Source: an uncultured Phycisphaerales bacterium (GTDB lineage Bacteria; Planctomycetota; Phycisphaerae; Sedimentisphaerales; Anaerohalosphaeraceae). From it: DNA of 64,000 nt. Numbering within the stretch: the first letter of the stretch is position 1; each line of letters opens with the position of its first letter. Shown here one piece after another: positions 1-7,468 of the stretch. The notes below the pieces were generated by a model. It was given only the letters and a program-made list of their open reading frames with translations, had not been told where the DNA came from and made no database searches. The DNA lies in assembly GCA_937868095.1 (NCBI GenBank), contig CALMLO010000057.1, forward strand, positions 1 to 64,000, read 5' to 3'. Made by a program: the position numbers and the translations under genes.

Positions 1-224
1 TCGTTTTCGAGGTCGTGATGGATTTTGACCAGGTCCATGCCGGCCTGACGGACGACGTCGGAGTTGCCGTTGTGGGCGGCTGCCTGCATTGGTCTGGTTC
101 CTCCGTTGAGTGATCGGCTCTCTACTTTGGGGCGGGGGTGCGGGAATGGGCTGAAAATACGAGGGCTTTGGGCGGAGGCAGCGGCTAGAAGTGCTGGAAA
201 GAGAGGGGGTAAGAATTTTTTGAT
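1..224 (-). pseudogene. Ankyrin-repeat protein fragment with signal-peptide-like N-terminus, runs off window start
   Basis: On the minus strand an open frame crosses the window edge. Near positions 120-20 it reads like one ankyrin unit (GGTRPMQAAAHNGNSDVV, then QAGMDL), close to the family pattern G-TPLH-AA--G--DVV. Upstream in the same frame, about 224-165, lies a Lys-Lys plus hydrophobic stretch ending ALLAAASAQ that resembles a Sec signal peptide. No ATG, GTG or TTG precedes it in frame; the codon at the expected start (224-222) is ATC. The only in-frame ATG nearby is at 90-88, inside the repeat. Either the start codon has been lost (pseudogene) or translation begins at an unusual codon. 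Most of the gene lies outside the window. Confidence 0.4.
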
Positions 225-450
225 GCGGGGGGATTTGAGGGGTCGGGGGTGTTGCGGAAATTGTTCGAGTTCGACTGTCTGGGTCGAGAATAAATAAGGG
301 GGAAGAGTGAAAAGGGGGATAGTCGAGGAAGCGGGTCGGGTTTGGGGTTTTGGGTGAAAAATTAAGCGAAAAATTGGGGGAACGGCTTGCCGGAGGGGAT
401 TGAGGTTGGGTATAATAGTGGCGAAACGGCTGCTTTGAAAAGACATCGAA
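225..450. other. Gene-less stretch with one promoter-like site
   Basis: I see no convincing gene here. A TATAAT box at 411-416 with TTGCCG at 387-392 (18 bp spacer) could be a plus-strand sigma-70 promoter reading into the repeat module that starts near 451. The rest is G-rich on the plus strand and unremarkable. Confidence 0.3.
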
Positions 451-656
451 AAATAGAAGGGGACAAATAAGGAGTCTGCCAACCTTTGGACGTGCACCGA
501 GTTTCTGGGTCTGAGGCGAGAGAGGCCGTAATTTGATTTAAGGAGGATAAAAAAATGGCTGTTCCAAGTTTTCCTGTTTTCCGCAAAAACCGAATGCAGG
601 TGCGATATGGTCGGGAATCTTAGCCGTCAAAATGGACCAAAGACAGGGGTACAGTC
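451..656 (+). repeat. Repeat module, copy A (direct, diverged; partner at 1984-2215)
   Basis: About 200 bp that align with 1984-2215 in the same orientation. Shared blocks include AATAGAAGGG, ACAAATAAGGAGTCTG, GGGTCTGAGGCGAGAG, GGCCGTAATTTGATTTAAGG and TTTTCCTGTTTTC. Each copy carries an RBS-like AAGGAG followed by a short frame starting M-A/G-V-P/L-S-F-P-V-F. Copy A lacks about 10 nt relative to copy B, which shifts the frame. If that shift is bridged, the frame continues as GAIWSGILAVKMDQRQGYSQ and then QELEQMLLRMQ before a stop. The module therefore looks like a decayed paralogous small gene plus its leader. Confidence 0.7.
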
Positions 657-819
657 AGCAAGAGTTGGAGCAAATGCTATTGCGTATGCAATAGGCAGGG
701 TAATCGCAGACATGAAAGAAGCGGAATACCACAAGAGACAAATGGACTGGGATAAAGAAGATTATCCTAGACTAAATGCTATGGCTCTACAGATTAGGGC
801 CATACTATTAGGAGAATAA
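607..819 (+). CDS. Small orphan protein, 70 aa
   Basis: The ATG at 607 lies inside repeat copy A, in a different frame from the decayed small gene there, so the first ~17 residues come from repeat DNA. The rest is a charged, probably helical peptide (IGRVIADMKEAEYHKRQ). It ends 4 bp before the lipoprotein gene at 824, and the AGGAG for that gene (about 810-814) lies in its last codons, which suggests coupled translation. The DNA is AT-rich compared with the rest of the window. I do not recognise the family. It could be a real small gene or a chance frame produced by the repeat insertion. Confidence 0.4.
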   Translation: MVGNLSRQNGPKTGVQSARVGANAIAYAIGRVIADMKEAEYHKRQMDWDKEDYPRLNAMALQIRAILLGE

Positions 820-823
820 CACG

Positions 824-1645
824 ATGGTAACAGTAAAATTGGTATTATCTATCTTTATATTTATGTCCTTATGTAGTTGCAACGAAGCAGATGTTTTAAA
901 GGAAAGGGGGTTGGCAGATAATCAAAAGGATTGGCGCATTTATGCCAGACAAACAATTAAACAACTTATTAATATTAATGAGGAATATATTAAAGAGAAA
1001 AATAAAATATATAGAGAATATCCCTCCGGTCAATCTTACGAATTAGATCAGAAGATAGCTTTTCTTTTAGGTAAGGACATCAAAGATATTACTCCAGAGT
1101 TACGATCAAGGTACTGGCTTGCTAAATATAGAACTGAAAAATATGTCAATCTTGAAAGTGATATAAAAATGTACTGTTATGATCTGTGGGAAGCTACTGG
1201 CCGGTCTTGCTTCTTAGATATCCCATGTAATGAATTGCCTGATAATGTTCAGATAGTAATTAAAAGGTATAATGAATATATGTCGAATAATCTTGATGTT
1301 TCCAAGGAAGTGCTTTTGCGAAAAGCCATTCAGGAGACCGTTGAAGCCATAGACACAGAATATTGTAATTGGGCGCTTGAAGTCATAAAGAAATATGTGT
1401 CTTTTAAGGGAGGTTTCGGGCCACCTGCCTTTCAAAAAGATTGTTACTGTCTAAGCAAGGAATGCGGTGATATTTTTAAAAAGCATTTTGAGGAAGAGTA
1501 TAGCATTTGGAACAGATGGTATATGCACAATAAAAACAATCTTATATGGAACAGTAAAAAACATATTTTTGAATCCCATCAAGGAATCTCTTTTGAATTG
1601 CCTTATTTGGAAGAGTATAAAGGTATGGAAAAATTGTATAATTAA
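824..1645 (+). CDS. Putative lipoprotein, AT-rich orphan gene, 273 aa
   Basis: The N-terminus (VKLVLSIFIFMSLCSC) is a short signal peptide ending in a lipobox-like LCSC, so a lipidated exported protein is likely. The mature part is rich in Lys, Glu, Tyr and Ile, mostly helical in appearance, with several Cys in the second half (around residues 132-140 and 210-220). An AGGAG about 10 nt upstream of the ATG supports the start. Base composition is clearly more AT-rich than the surrounding genome, and the gene sits between two diverged direct repeats next to a transposase relic, so it was probably acquired horizontally. I recognise no domain and assign no function. Confidence 0.6.
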   Translation: MVTVKLVLSIFIFMSLCSCNEADVLKERGLADNQKDWRIYARQTIKQLININEEYIKEKNKIYREYPSGQSYELDQKIAFLLGKDIKDITPELRSRYWLAKYRTEKYVNLESDIKMYCYDLWEATGRSCFLDIPCNELPDNVQIVIKRYNEYMSNNLDVSKEVLLRKAIQETVEAIDTEYCNWALEVIKKYVSFKGGFGPPAFQKDCYCLSKECGDIFKKHFEEEYSIWNRWYMHNKNNLIWNSKKHIFESHQGISFELPYLEEYKGMEKLYN

Positions 1646-1732
1646 GATTCCTTATGTCATCGGGTACAAACATTCGTCGTCGACTAAATATTGGTTCTTT
1701 CACAAGTTGAGACTGAAAATTCATCCGTAAAT

Positions 1733-1960
1733 TGCCGGCCGTTGCTGCGGCCGACGCAAGGGCAAACGAGGTCGTGGAGCCGCCTGTAAAGTGCCTGTAT
1801 TCGGCATTTTGGAGCGAAACGGCGTGCCAAACAGCGGCTGGCCAAGTTTCATGGCGTCTCGAAGGAAAAGTTTCCTTTGTACTTGAAAGAAATGGAATTC
1901 CGATATAATCATAGAAACGAGGATCTCTTTGAATTATTGGCTCAAAATGTCACTAAATGA
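1733..1960 (+). pseudogene. IS1595-family transposase relic (internally deleted, frameshifted)
   Basis: Two pieces of an IS1595/ISXO2-like DDE transposase are joined out of frame. Frame 1 (to about 1823) gives GRRKGKRGRGAACKVPVFGI followed by LERNG, matching the family segment GRRKGKRGRGA-GKVPVFG-L-R-G. Frame 2 (1823-1960) gives AKQRLAKFHGVSKEKFPLYL, then KEMEFRYNHRNEDLFELL and a stop, matching the conserved C-terminus. The catalytic N-terminal part and the central region are missing. I found no intact terminal inverted repeats. It cannot be active and marks past insertion in this patch. Confidence 0.8.
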
Positions 1961-1983
1961 GTGCAAAATCGTTTATAATTGCC

Positions 1984-2215
1984 AAAAATAGAAGGGAACA
2001 AATAAGGAGTCTGTTAAGGAGTCTGCCAAGATTGGGAAGAGTTCTGGATTTCCGGGTCTGAGGCGAGAGTGGCCGTAATTTGATTTAAGGAGAATGAAAA
2101 CAGATGGGCGTCCTGAGTTTTCCTGTTTTCCCGAACTTTCCGCAAGAACTGAATATGGGTGCGATATAGCCGGGAATCCTGGCCGTCAAAATAGACTAAA
2201 GAAAGGGGTGCGGTC
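1984..2215 (+). repeat. Repeat module, copy B (direct, diverged; partner at 451-656)
   Basis: This second copy begins 24 bp after the transposase relic. It carries an internal tandem duplication of GGAGTCTG near 2008-2030 and keeps the ~10 nt missing from copy A. Its small frame reads MGVLSFPVF and continues to NMGAI, then meets TAG at 2166-2168, with a second in-frame stop (TAA) soon after. Both copies are therefore broken, in different ways. A TATAAT box sits just upstream at 1974-1979. Together the copies bracket the two AT-rich genes and the relic. Confidence 0.7.
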
Positions 2216-2281
2216 GCTGTCAGCGGCTATGGCGAGCGTCCTGATTTGAGAGAGTAGATTTTTATCACAGGAGGACATGAT

Positions 2282-3283
2282 ATGGAAACAAGGAAATGTA
2301 GGATTGCAGCGGGCATTTATCTCATTTGTATAGGTTTGGTTTATGGTACGGTAAGCGGACCGGTGGAACTGCTGCCTGTGATTGCAGATGCACTCGAGAA
2401 TAATCTCGAGAAAATCAGGACATGGAGGGGGTCTGCCGAATATACGTATTCGATAGGGATCAATATGGAAGATGATCATCTCTTCCATGAAAAAGGAAAA
2501 GAATCAATAGATTTTCTGTTGGATTTGGAACACGAATACTATAGAAATGCCGGTGTGTTTACAGCACACGAGCAGTGGATAAACGAATTGCCGAAAGCTA
2601 AAAGAACTTCCTGGCGAGAAGAAGCTGTCGTGGTCGGAAAAACGCTGTATTGGCTGCTTCCATTTTCTGAAGATCCGAATGCTGCTCAAGCGCCCCGCAC
2701 TCTGCTTATTAAGCGACACGAAAGCAATTATCGAGGGGTAAAAGGGGAATTTTTTAATCCTCATGCTGTTATCAAGGGGATGGTGGATGATCTGCCCAGC
2801 CAATTCCGCGGCAGATACGAGCGGTTTTCGAAGAACCTCGCAGATCCTCTGCTTCGAGAAATTCATGTGTCGAGAGAAAACAACCGAATTACGGTTTATT
2901 TGGCATGGCCGGATACGAACGAAGGGATTTTTGGGCTGACTGAAGAAACGCATATATTCGATGCTTCAAAGGCGTTTGCTTTGATAGAGTCCAGAATGAA
3001 AAATGCTCTTCAAGAGGAAATCTGGCAGGTTAGTTATACCGTGTTTGAGGGGATTTTCCTTCCGATAAAGATTTCCTATTATTCGGAAGATCGATCTACG
3101 GGATACAGTAAAACCGAATCGGAAGTGACGATTCGTACTGAGATGCTGAATGAAGTTTTAGAAGAAAATGAGCGATCTATAACACTGTGTAAAATGGGAC
3201 TGCGCAAAGGAGACTATATAGTAGATTATACTAAGGGCGGCCTCCATTATCCATGGGATCCTGACACGTCAGACCTAAAGTAG
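2282..3283 (+). CDS. Exported protein, LolA-like family of planctomycete type, 333 aa
   Basis: A strong AGGAGG lies just upstream of the ATG. The N-terminus (RKCRIAAGIYLICIGLVYG) is a signal peptide. The mature domain begins with a helix (ADALENNLEKIRTWRGSAEY) and continues as alternating beta-rich segments, with late motifs such as YTVFEGIFLPIKISYY. This layout resembles the outer-membrane lipoprotein-sorting-like proteins (LolA/LolB fold) common in Planctomycetota. The next gene downstream encodes a second protein of the same general type, 74 bp away in the same direction, so they probably form a unit. The function of these paralogues is not known; the family call is by overall pattern only. 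Confidence 0.65.
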   Translation: METRKCRIAAGIYLICIGLVYGTVSGPVELLPVIADALENNLEKIRTWRGSAEYTYSIGINMEDDHLFHEKGKESIDFLLDLEHEYYRNAGVFTAHEQWINELPKAKRTSWREEAVVVGKTLYWLLPFSEDPNAAQAPRTLLIKRHESNYRGVKGEFFNPHAVIKGMVDDLPSQFRGRYERFSKNLADPLLREIHVSRENNRITVYLAWPDTNEGIFGLTEETHIFDASKAFALIESRMKNALQEEIWQVSYTVFEGIFLPIKISYYSEDRSTGYSKTESEVTIRTEMLNEVLEENERSITLCKMGLRKGDYIVDYTKGGLHYPWDPDTSDLK

Positions 3284-3357
3284 TTTCGTCAAATCTCTTC
3301 ATCTATTCCCGCCAATGGGAGAGAGAGAGGATCTAAAGAATGAGAGAGGGAATGGTC

Positions 3358-4305
3358 ATGAAAAAAATATGGATTCTCATTATCGGCCTTTCGGCAAATT
3401 CCCTGCTGTGTTATGGAAACTCCGATCTCGTCGATTTGCAGAGATTACTTGATCGGTGTGCAAGACAGGAACTGATCTCGACGATCCGGGTCGAATATAC
3501 TCTTACGGCCAGCGGACCGAACGTTGGAAAAATCGAGGAGGAGGGCGATCTTCTGCTGGTTGGAGAGCAGGCCGCTTTTTTGGTTGCGAAAAAACCTTTC
3601 GACAAAACCTTTCTGCTCATTCAGGCGGAGCGGCTGGAAGATATCCGGAAAAAACCGTTTGAATTCACCCGCTGGAGGGTCTATCACAACCAAATCTTCA
3701 GACAAATCGAGGTAAGCGATCAAACGAATCCCCCTCATGGTGTAATCGCCCAAGAGCCCCCTCCTGACATGGATATTAATCTGACCCCCCTGGGTTTTAC
3801 AATTTTTCATCGATGTTTGGGCGGGGAAGGACGCTCCCTGCTGGATATTCTGAAGAAGGCAAACGACCCGAATATTGTGCTTTCTTTGGATCCCGTTGTA
3901 ACCGAGGTCAATGGTTGTGATTCGATCAAACTGACTTGGTCGAGGGAGTGGATCTCGAAAAAACTGATCAAGCTGATGGACATTCATTTTTCACTGGATC
4001 ATGATTGCTCTATTGTTCGGATGTCTTATTACAACGCCGATGGAATTATACTGGAATATAACGTACGGAAGTTCAGGTCTATCGGAGACGGCCTGTGGTT
4101 TCCGATCGAATGCGAAATTCGCAACAGCGCTGGAGATATCAATAAGATATCGGTTACGGATGTGCAAGTGAACCCCATCCTGGATGAAAACGAATTTGAA
4201 TTGGAGTTTCCTCCCGGGACAAGGGTGACTGATACGATCACCGGAAAACGATACACAGTCAGGCCGACCCAGGAACAGGTCGATGCCGTGTTGGAGGACC
4301 CGTAA
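3358..4305 (+). CDS. Exported LolA-like protein, 315 aa
   Basis: I place the start at 3358 (MKKIWILIIGLSANSLLCYG), a clean signal peptide with GAGGGA upstream; an in-frame ATG at 3340 would add six residues in front of it. The mature protein has the beta-rich pattern seen in planctomycete LolA-like proteins: an early strand IRVEYTLTASG, a central FTRWRVYHNQIFRQ, and a C-terminal FELEFPPGTRVTDTITGKRY. That F-FP-GT-V-D--TG--Y ending is typical of the group. Its partner is the preceding gene. They may bind lipid or lipoprotein in the periplasm, but that is inferred only from the fold family. Confidence 0.65.
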   Translation: MKKIWILIIGLSANSLLCYGNSDLVDLQRLLDRCARQELISTIRVEYTLTASGPNVGKIEEEGDLLLVGEQAAFLVAKKPFDKTFLLIQAERLEDIRKKPFEFTRWRVYHNQIFRQIEVSDQTNPPHGVIAQEPPPDMDINLTPLGFTIFHRCLGGEGRSLLDILKKANDPNIVLSLDPVVTEVNGCDSIKLTWSREWISKKLIKLMDIHFSLDHDCSIVRMSYYNADGIILEYNVRKFRSIGDGLWFPIECEIRNSAGDINKISVTDVQVNPILDENEFELEFPPGTRVTDTITGKRYTVRPTQEQVDAVLEDP

Positions 4306-4458
4306 GCAAAGCCGGCTCTTTGGATACCGTCGGAATACCCCATAAAGAGGGAGGTTCGAATAATGAAGCGGGGAAATCTCGCAAGGTAAATAAATGACGG
4401 CTCCGTCGGGCTGTGCGCCGGCCCAGATGGTTCTGACGCTCAAGCGGGTTTCTCAAGA

Positions 4459-5328
4459 TTAAAAGACGATAGCGGCATAGCCGACAGATTCTTCGCTTCG
4501 CTGGCGGAATTTGCGGAGCATCACTTCATTGCTGCTGGTATGAGCCAAAAGGACACCTCGCCGAGCGCCCATGGCCCTGGCGGCCGCTACCACGGCCGCG
4601 GCGGCGGACGGGCCGCAGGCATTCTGCTTCTCCGACGCTGCGGGCACGATTTTCTCCGCTTCCATCCGAACAGCCAGTTCGATAAACTCGCGGTCATTGA
4701 CCTGATGGGCCCAGGCAAGCGCAGAAGGCCCTGTTCCAGCGGGACAAAAACCGTATCGCGGCCCATAATGGGTCAGGTCTGTCGAAGCAATGCACACGGC
4801 TTGTTTGCCTTCCAGCGACGCAAGCAGGCGGCCTACGGCCGTGCCGAACGGCACTTCAAAACCGCTTAAGGGCATCAGAATGGGGACGATCCTGGCATTC
4901 GGAAACAGGTATTGGATAAAAGGAACCTGAACCTCGATGCTGTGTTCGCCCGAATGAGCATCCGGACCGGCCAAGGCCCCCAGCGAGACGATTTGGTCGG
5001 CCAGTTCTTCATCAATATAGGCCAGGCCGAGGGGCGTCTCCCAGGCCCCGCGGTCATAAACAGCCGGCGAACCGCTGTAATAGCGGTGGGCCGCGCCGAA
5101 AAGCACAAAGGTATCCACCTGGCCGTCAACCTGGCGGACGGCCTGAAACACCATGGCCGCCAGCCGGCCGCTGAAGACCCAGCCGGCATGGGGCACAATG
5201 CCGGCCACGATGGGATCGGGCAAATCGCCGGAAAAGGGCTGCTGAGAAAGGCATTCTTCGATTTCCGCCAGACATGCAGAGCGGGTGGCGGCATAAAATT
5301 GGCCTGCAACGGCTGGTTTTCGAATCAT
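4459..5328 (-). CDS. amrB: Memo family protein (AmmeMemoRadiSam system protein B)
   Basis: This 289-residue protein matches the Memo family, related to LigB-type dioxygenases. The metal-site residues known from human MEMO1 all have counterparts: His in PHAGWVFSG, His in FGAAHRYY, His in STDLTHYG and Cys in KQNACGPS. EHSIEVQVPFIQYL is also typical. In prokaryotes the family is often linked to AMMECR1 and a radical SAM protein. An AMMECR1 gene is present at 31853-32422 but not next to this one, and no radical SAM partner is visible. It is transcribed away from purE. The cellular role in bacteria is unresolved. Confidence 0.93.
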   Translation of the reverse strand: MIRKPAVAGQFYAATRSACLAEIEECLSQQPFSGDLPDPIVAGIVPHAGWVFSGRLAAMVFQAVRQVDGQVDTFVLFGAAHRYYSGSPAVYDRGAWETPLGLAYIDEELADQIVSLGALAGPDAHSGEHSIEVQVPFIQYLFPNARIVPILMPLSGFEVPFGTAVGRLLASLEGKQAVCIASTDLTHYGPRYGFCPAGTGPSALAWAHQVNDREFIELAVRMEAEKIVPAASEKQNACGPSAAAAVVAAARAMGARRGVLLAHTSSNEVMLRKFRQRSEESVGYAAIVF

Positions 5329-5423
5329 TTTCTGTTCTCCGCTTGTGTTTTTAATGCCGGGATATTATCCTATCTATTCAGGTGAAAAAATCAATCCGAA
5401 TCCAAAATTTGAGCGAGGAAACA

Positions 5424-5933
5424 ATGGCGGCCCCAAACAAGCAGTCGCCCGCAGCGGTGGTCATGGGCTCCGACAGCGATTTGGAGATTATGCAGTCGTG
5501 CATTGACCAGTTGAAGGAGTTTGGAATTGAACCGGTTATTCGGATTTTGTCAGCGCACCGAACGCCTGCGGCTGTGAGTGAGTTTGCCCAGACAGCCGCG
5601 GAGAACGGTATCCAGGTTATCATTGCTGCGGCGGGTATGGCAGCCCATCTGGCCGGGGCACTAGCCGGACAGTGCCGGCTGCCGGTCATCGGGGTGCCCC
5701 TGGCGGCTAAAGAAGGACTGCTGGGGCTGGATGCGCTGCTGAGTACCGTTCAGATGCCGCCGGGGGTGCCGGTTGCAGCGATGGCAATCGGGCGGGCAGG
5801 CGCCAGAAATGCAGCTGTCTTTGCCGTGCAGATTCTGGCCCTTGGCAATAAGACCCTGGCGGACAAACTGGCCCTCTTCCGCAAAAATCAGGCGGAAAAG
5901 GTTCTTGCCAAGGACGCGCAGCTCAATCGATAA
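5424..5933 (+). CDS. purE: N5-carboxyaminoimidazole ribonucleotide mutase
   Basis: PurE interconverts N5-CAIR and CAIR in purine synthesis. The family signature is clear: VVMGSDSDLEIM near the N-terminus, ILSAHRTP with the catalytic-region His, and IIAAAGMAAHLAGALAG. The open frame extends upstream to a GTG at 5382, but the ATG at 5424 has GAGGAA just before it and matches the normal N-terminal length. The neighbouring membrane gene follows 26 bp later on the same strand. purD, a second purine gene, lies far away at 54.7 kb, so purine genes are scattered here. Confidence 0.95.
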   Translation: MAAPNKQSPAAVVMGSDSDLEIMQSCIDQLKEFGIEPVIRILSAHRTPAAVSEFAQTAAENGIQVIIAAAGMAAHLAGALAGQCRLPVIGVPLAAKEGLLGLDALLSTVQMPPGVPVAAMAIGRAGARNAAVFAVQILALGNKTLADKLALFRKNQAEKVLAKDAQLNR

Positions 5934-5959
5934 AAAGTCCCTGAAAAAAGGGGTGCCTT

Positions 5960-6601
5960 ATGGAAAAAAGGTGGCGAAAAATCTTTCAGTTTCGGGCATT
6001 TGTGTCACTGCTGACAGCCCTGGGATTTGGGATGGCGGTGCTGAGCGGGGTCCTTCTGTTCATTGCTCCCTCCGGCCGCGGAGTCAGGTGGATGTGGACT
6101 TTGCTGGGCCTGAACCGTCATCAGTGGGAGCAGATGCACATTTGTTTTTGTCTGCTTTTTGCCGTTGCGGGCATTTTTCATCTGAGTCTGAATTGGAGGC
6201 CGATGCTGCATTATCTGAAGATTGTCGGCTCGAAAACGTATGGGTTCCGTTTTGAATGGCTGGCGGCGCTGGCGATTGGTGCTGTTGTCTTTGCGGGGAC
6301 GTATTACCAATGGAAGCCCTTTGCCGCCCTGCTGGAGTTTCGGCAGCAAATTCGAGGCAGGCAGCAGTCGCCCGCTCCGGATACAATCGTCCGTCCAGAC
6401 GGCGCCAAACAAAATCGGGCCGGCATCGGCCAGATGACGCTGATGGAGTACTGTGCCCAAACAGGGCTGGAGCCGAGTGAGGCCGTCCAGACGCTGCAAA
6501 AGAAAGGTGTCTCGATACGGCCGGAAATGACGATGCGTCAAATTGCCGAACTGACGGGGGTTCATCCGAGCCAGGTGCCGGCTCTGCTTACCGCTCCTTA
6601 A
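5960..6601 (+). CDS. DUF4405-type membrane protein with C-terminal helical domain
   Basis: The 213-residue protein has at least three membrane segments in its first half: SLLTALGFGMAVLSGVLLFI, HICFCLLFAVAGIFHLSL and LAALAIGAVVFAGTYY. His residues near the membrane (RHQWEQMHI and FHLSLNW) fit DUF4405, a family with cytochrome-like heme-binding His patterns. The last ~60 residues (MTLMEYCAQTGLEPSEAVQ onward) form a soluble domain that resembles a small helical repeat or HTH-like fold. It follows purE by 26 bp and may share its transcript, without an obvious functional link. Role unknown; an electron-transfer or redox-sensing role is a guess from the His pattern. Confidence 0.7.
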   Translation: MEKRWRKIFQFRAFVSLLTALGFGMAVLSGVLLFIAPSGRGVRWMWTLLGLNRHQWEQMHICFCLLFAVAGIFHLSLNWRPMLHYLKIVGSKTYGFRFEWLAALAIGAVVFAGTYYQWKPFAALLEFRQQIRGRQQSPAPDTIVRPDGAKQNRAGIGQMTLMEYCAQTGLEPSEAVQTLQKKGVSIRPEMTMRQIAELTGVHPSQVPALLTAP

Positions 6602-6673
6602 CCGCGTCTTGTGCATCAGGAGGTTCTCTCTTCCAGACGCATTTTTCCTTCTCAGCAGCAGAAATCCTTTTGT

Positions 6674-7456
6674 TTATAATTCTGTGACTAATTCGTACAA
6701 CTGCGGAAAAATATCCGGACGTGCACGAAATTTGGTACCGTGGTTATGACCAGACCTCGCATCAAAATCGATAAGGATTTGGCCTTTTTCAATCGCTGCT
6801 ATCAATTTTTCAGGCGAAAACCGCTGAAGCATTTTAATTGTCGAATACCTAAAATATTCTCTGCCCTCTTTTCGTTTGACCTCGGCTATTACATAAAAAC
6901 AATTTAAAAGTTTCGTGCCTGCCTTGTGAGAAAGATCCTGAAAACCCCAATACGGCTGAGGATTCAATTCGCCCAAGCCCGTTCTTTCTTCAACCGACTT
7001 CAACCATTCTTTATGACGGGAAGAAACTTCACTGGAGGAAAAAGAAATAAGAACCCGCTGGGACTTCCTATCCACAACAATGCCAAACCCCCGATCAGTC
7101 CGGCTTGCCCCGTTTATAGTCTGTCTGAAACTCATTTCGCCAAGGGTATACCGGCTTCCTGCTTTCTGATGAGCCCAACCATACCTGGGAAGCAAAATAT
7201 TGGGCACGATCCGAAGTCCGCGAGGAGAAGGTTCCATGTGAAAAAGCGTTGTCAGAGAGATTGTCGTTTGTCTTTGACATTTCAGCTCCCATTCTGCTGC
7301 ATTGGGTATCGGCAAATTGTTCTCTTTGATTCCGAGTAAATCCTCCAGTGTGTTTCCAACGCCGCCTGTATTGCCCGGACGCGCATTAGGAATCCATCCT
7401 TTACTGCGAATCGCTCTTAACGCTTTGATTAAATCTTCTTTGCTGAACAGCTGCAT
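6674..7456 (-). CDS. Type II restriction endonuclease, MvaI/BcnI family
   Basis: A protein of 260 residues. The family motif G-N-T-G--G-TLE-LLGI is present as PGNTGGVGNTLEDLLGIKEN (residues 27-46), followed by EWELKCQR containing the E-x-K pair (Glu57, Lys59). MvaI cuts CCWGG and BcnI cuts CCSGG, so a CCNGG-type target is plausible. From memory, MvaI uses Asp50-x4-Glu55-x-Lys57; the same spacing here puts Asn52 where Asp is expected, which may affect activity. The gene starts 12 bp after the stop of its methyltransferase on the same strand, the usual arrangement for a restriction-modification pair. Confidence 0.88.
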   Translation of the reverse strand: MQLFSKEDLIKALRAIRSKGWIPNARPGNTGGVGNTLEDLLGIKENNLPIPNAAEWELKCQRQTTISLTTLFHMEPSPRGLRIVPNILLPRYGWAHQKAGSRYTLGEMSFRQTINGASRTDRGFGIVVDRKSQRVLISFSSSEVSSRHKEWLKSVEERTGLGELNPQPYWGFQDLSHKAGTKLLNCFYVIAEVKRKEGREYFRYSTIKMLQRFSPEKLIAAIEKGQILIDFDARSGHNHGTKFRARPDIFPQLYELVTEL

Positions 7457-7468
7457 TAGTTAATCTTT

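Noticed and set aside
451..2215. Intact composite transposon bounded by the direct repeats
   Set aside because: No terminal inverted repeats or target-site duplications are visible, and the only transposase is a truncated relic.
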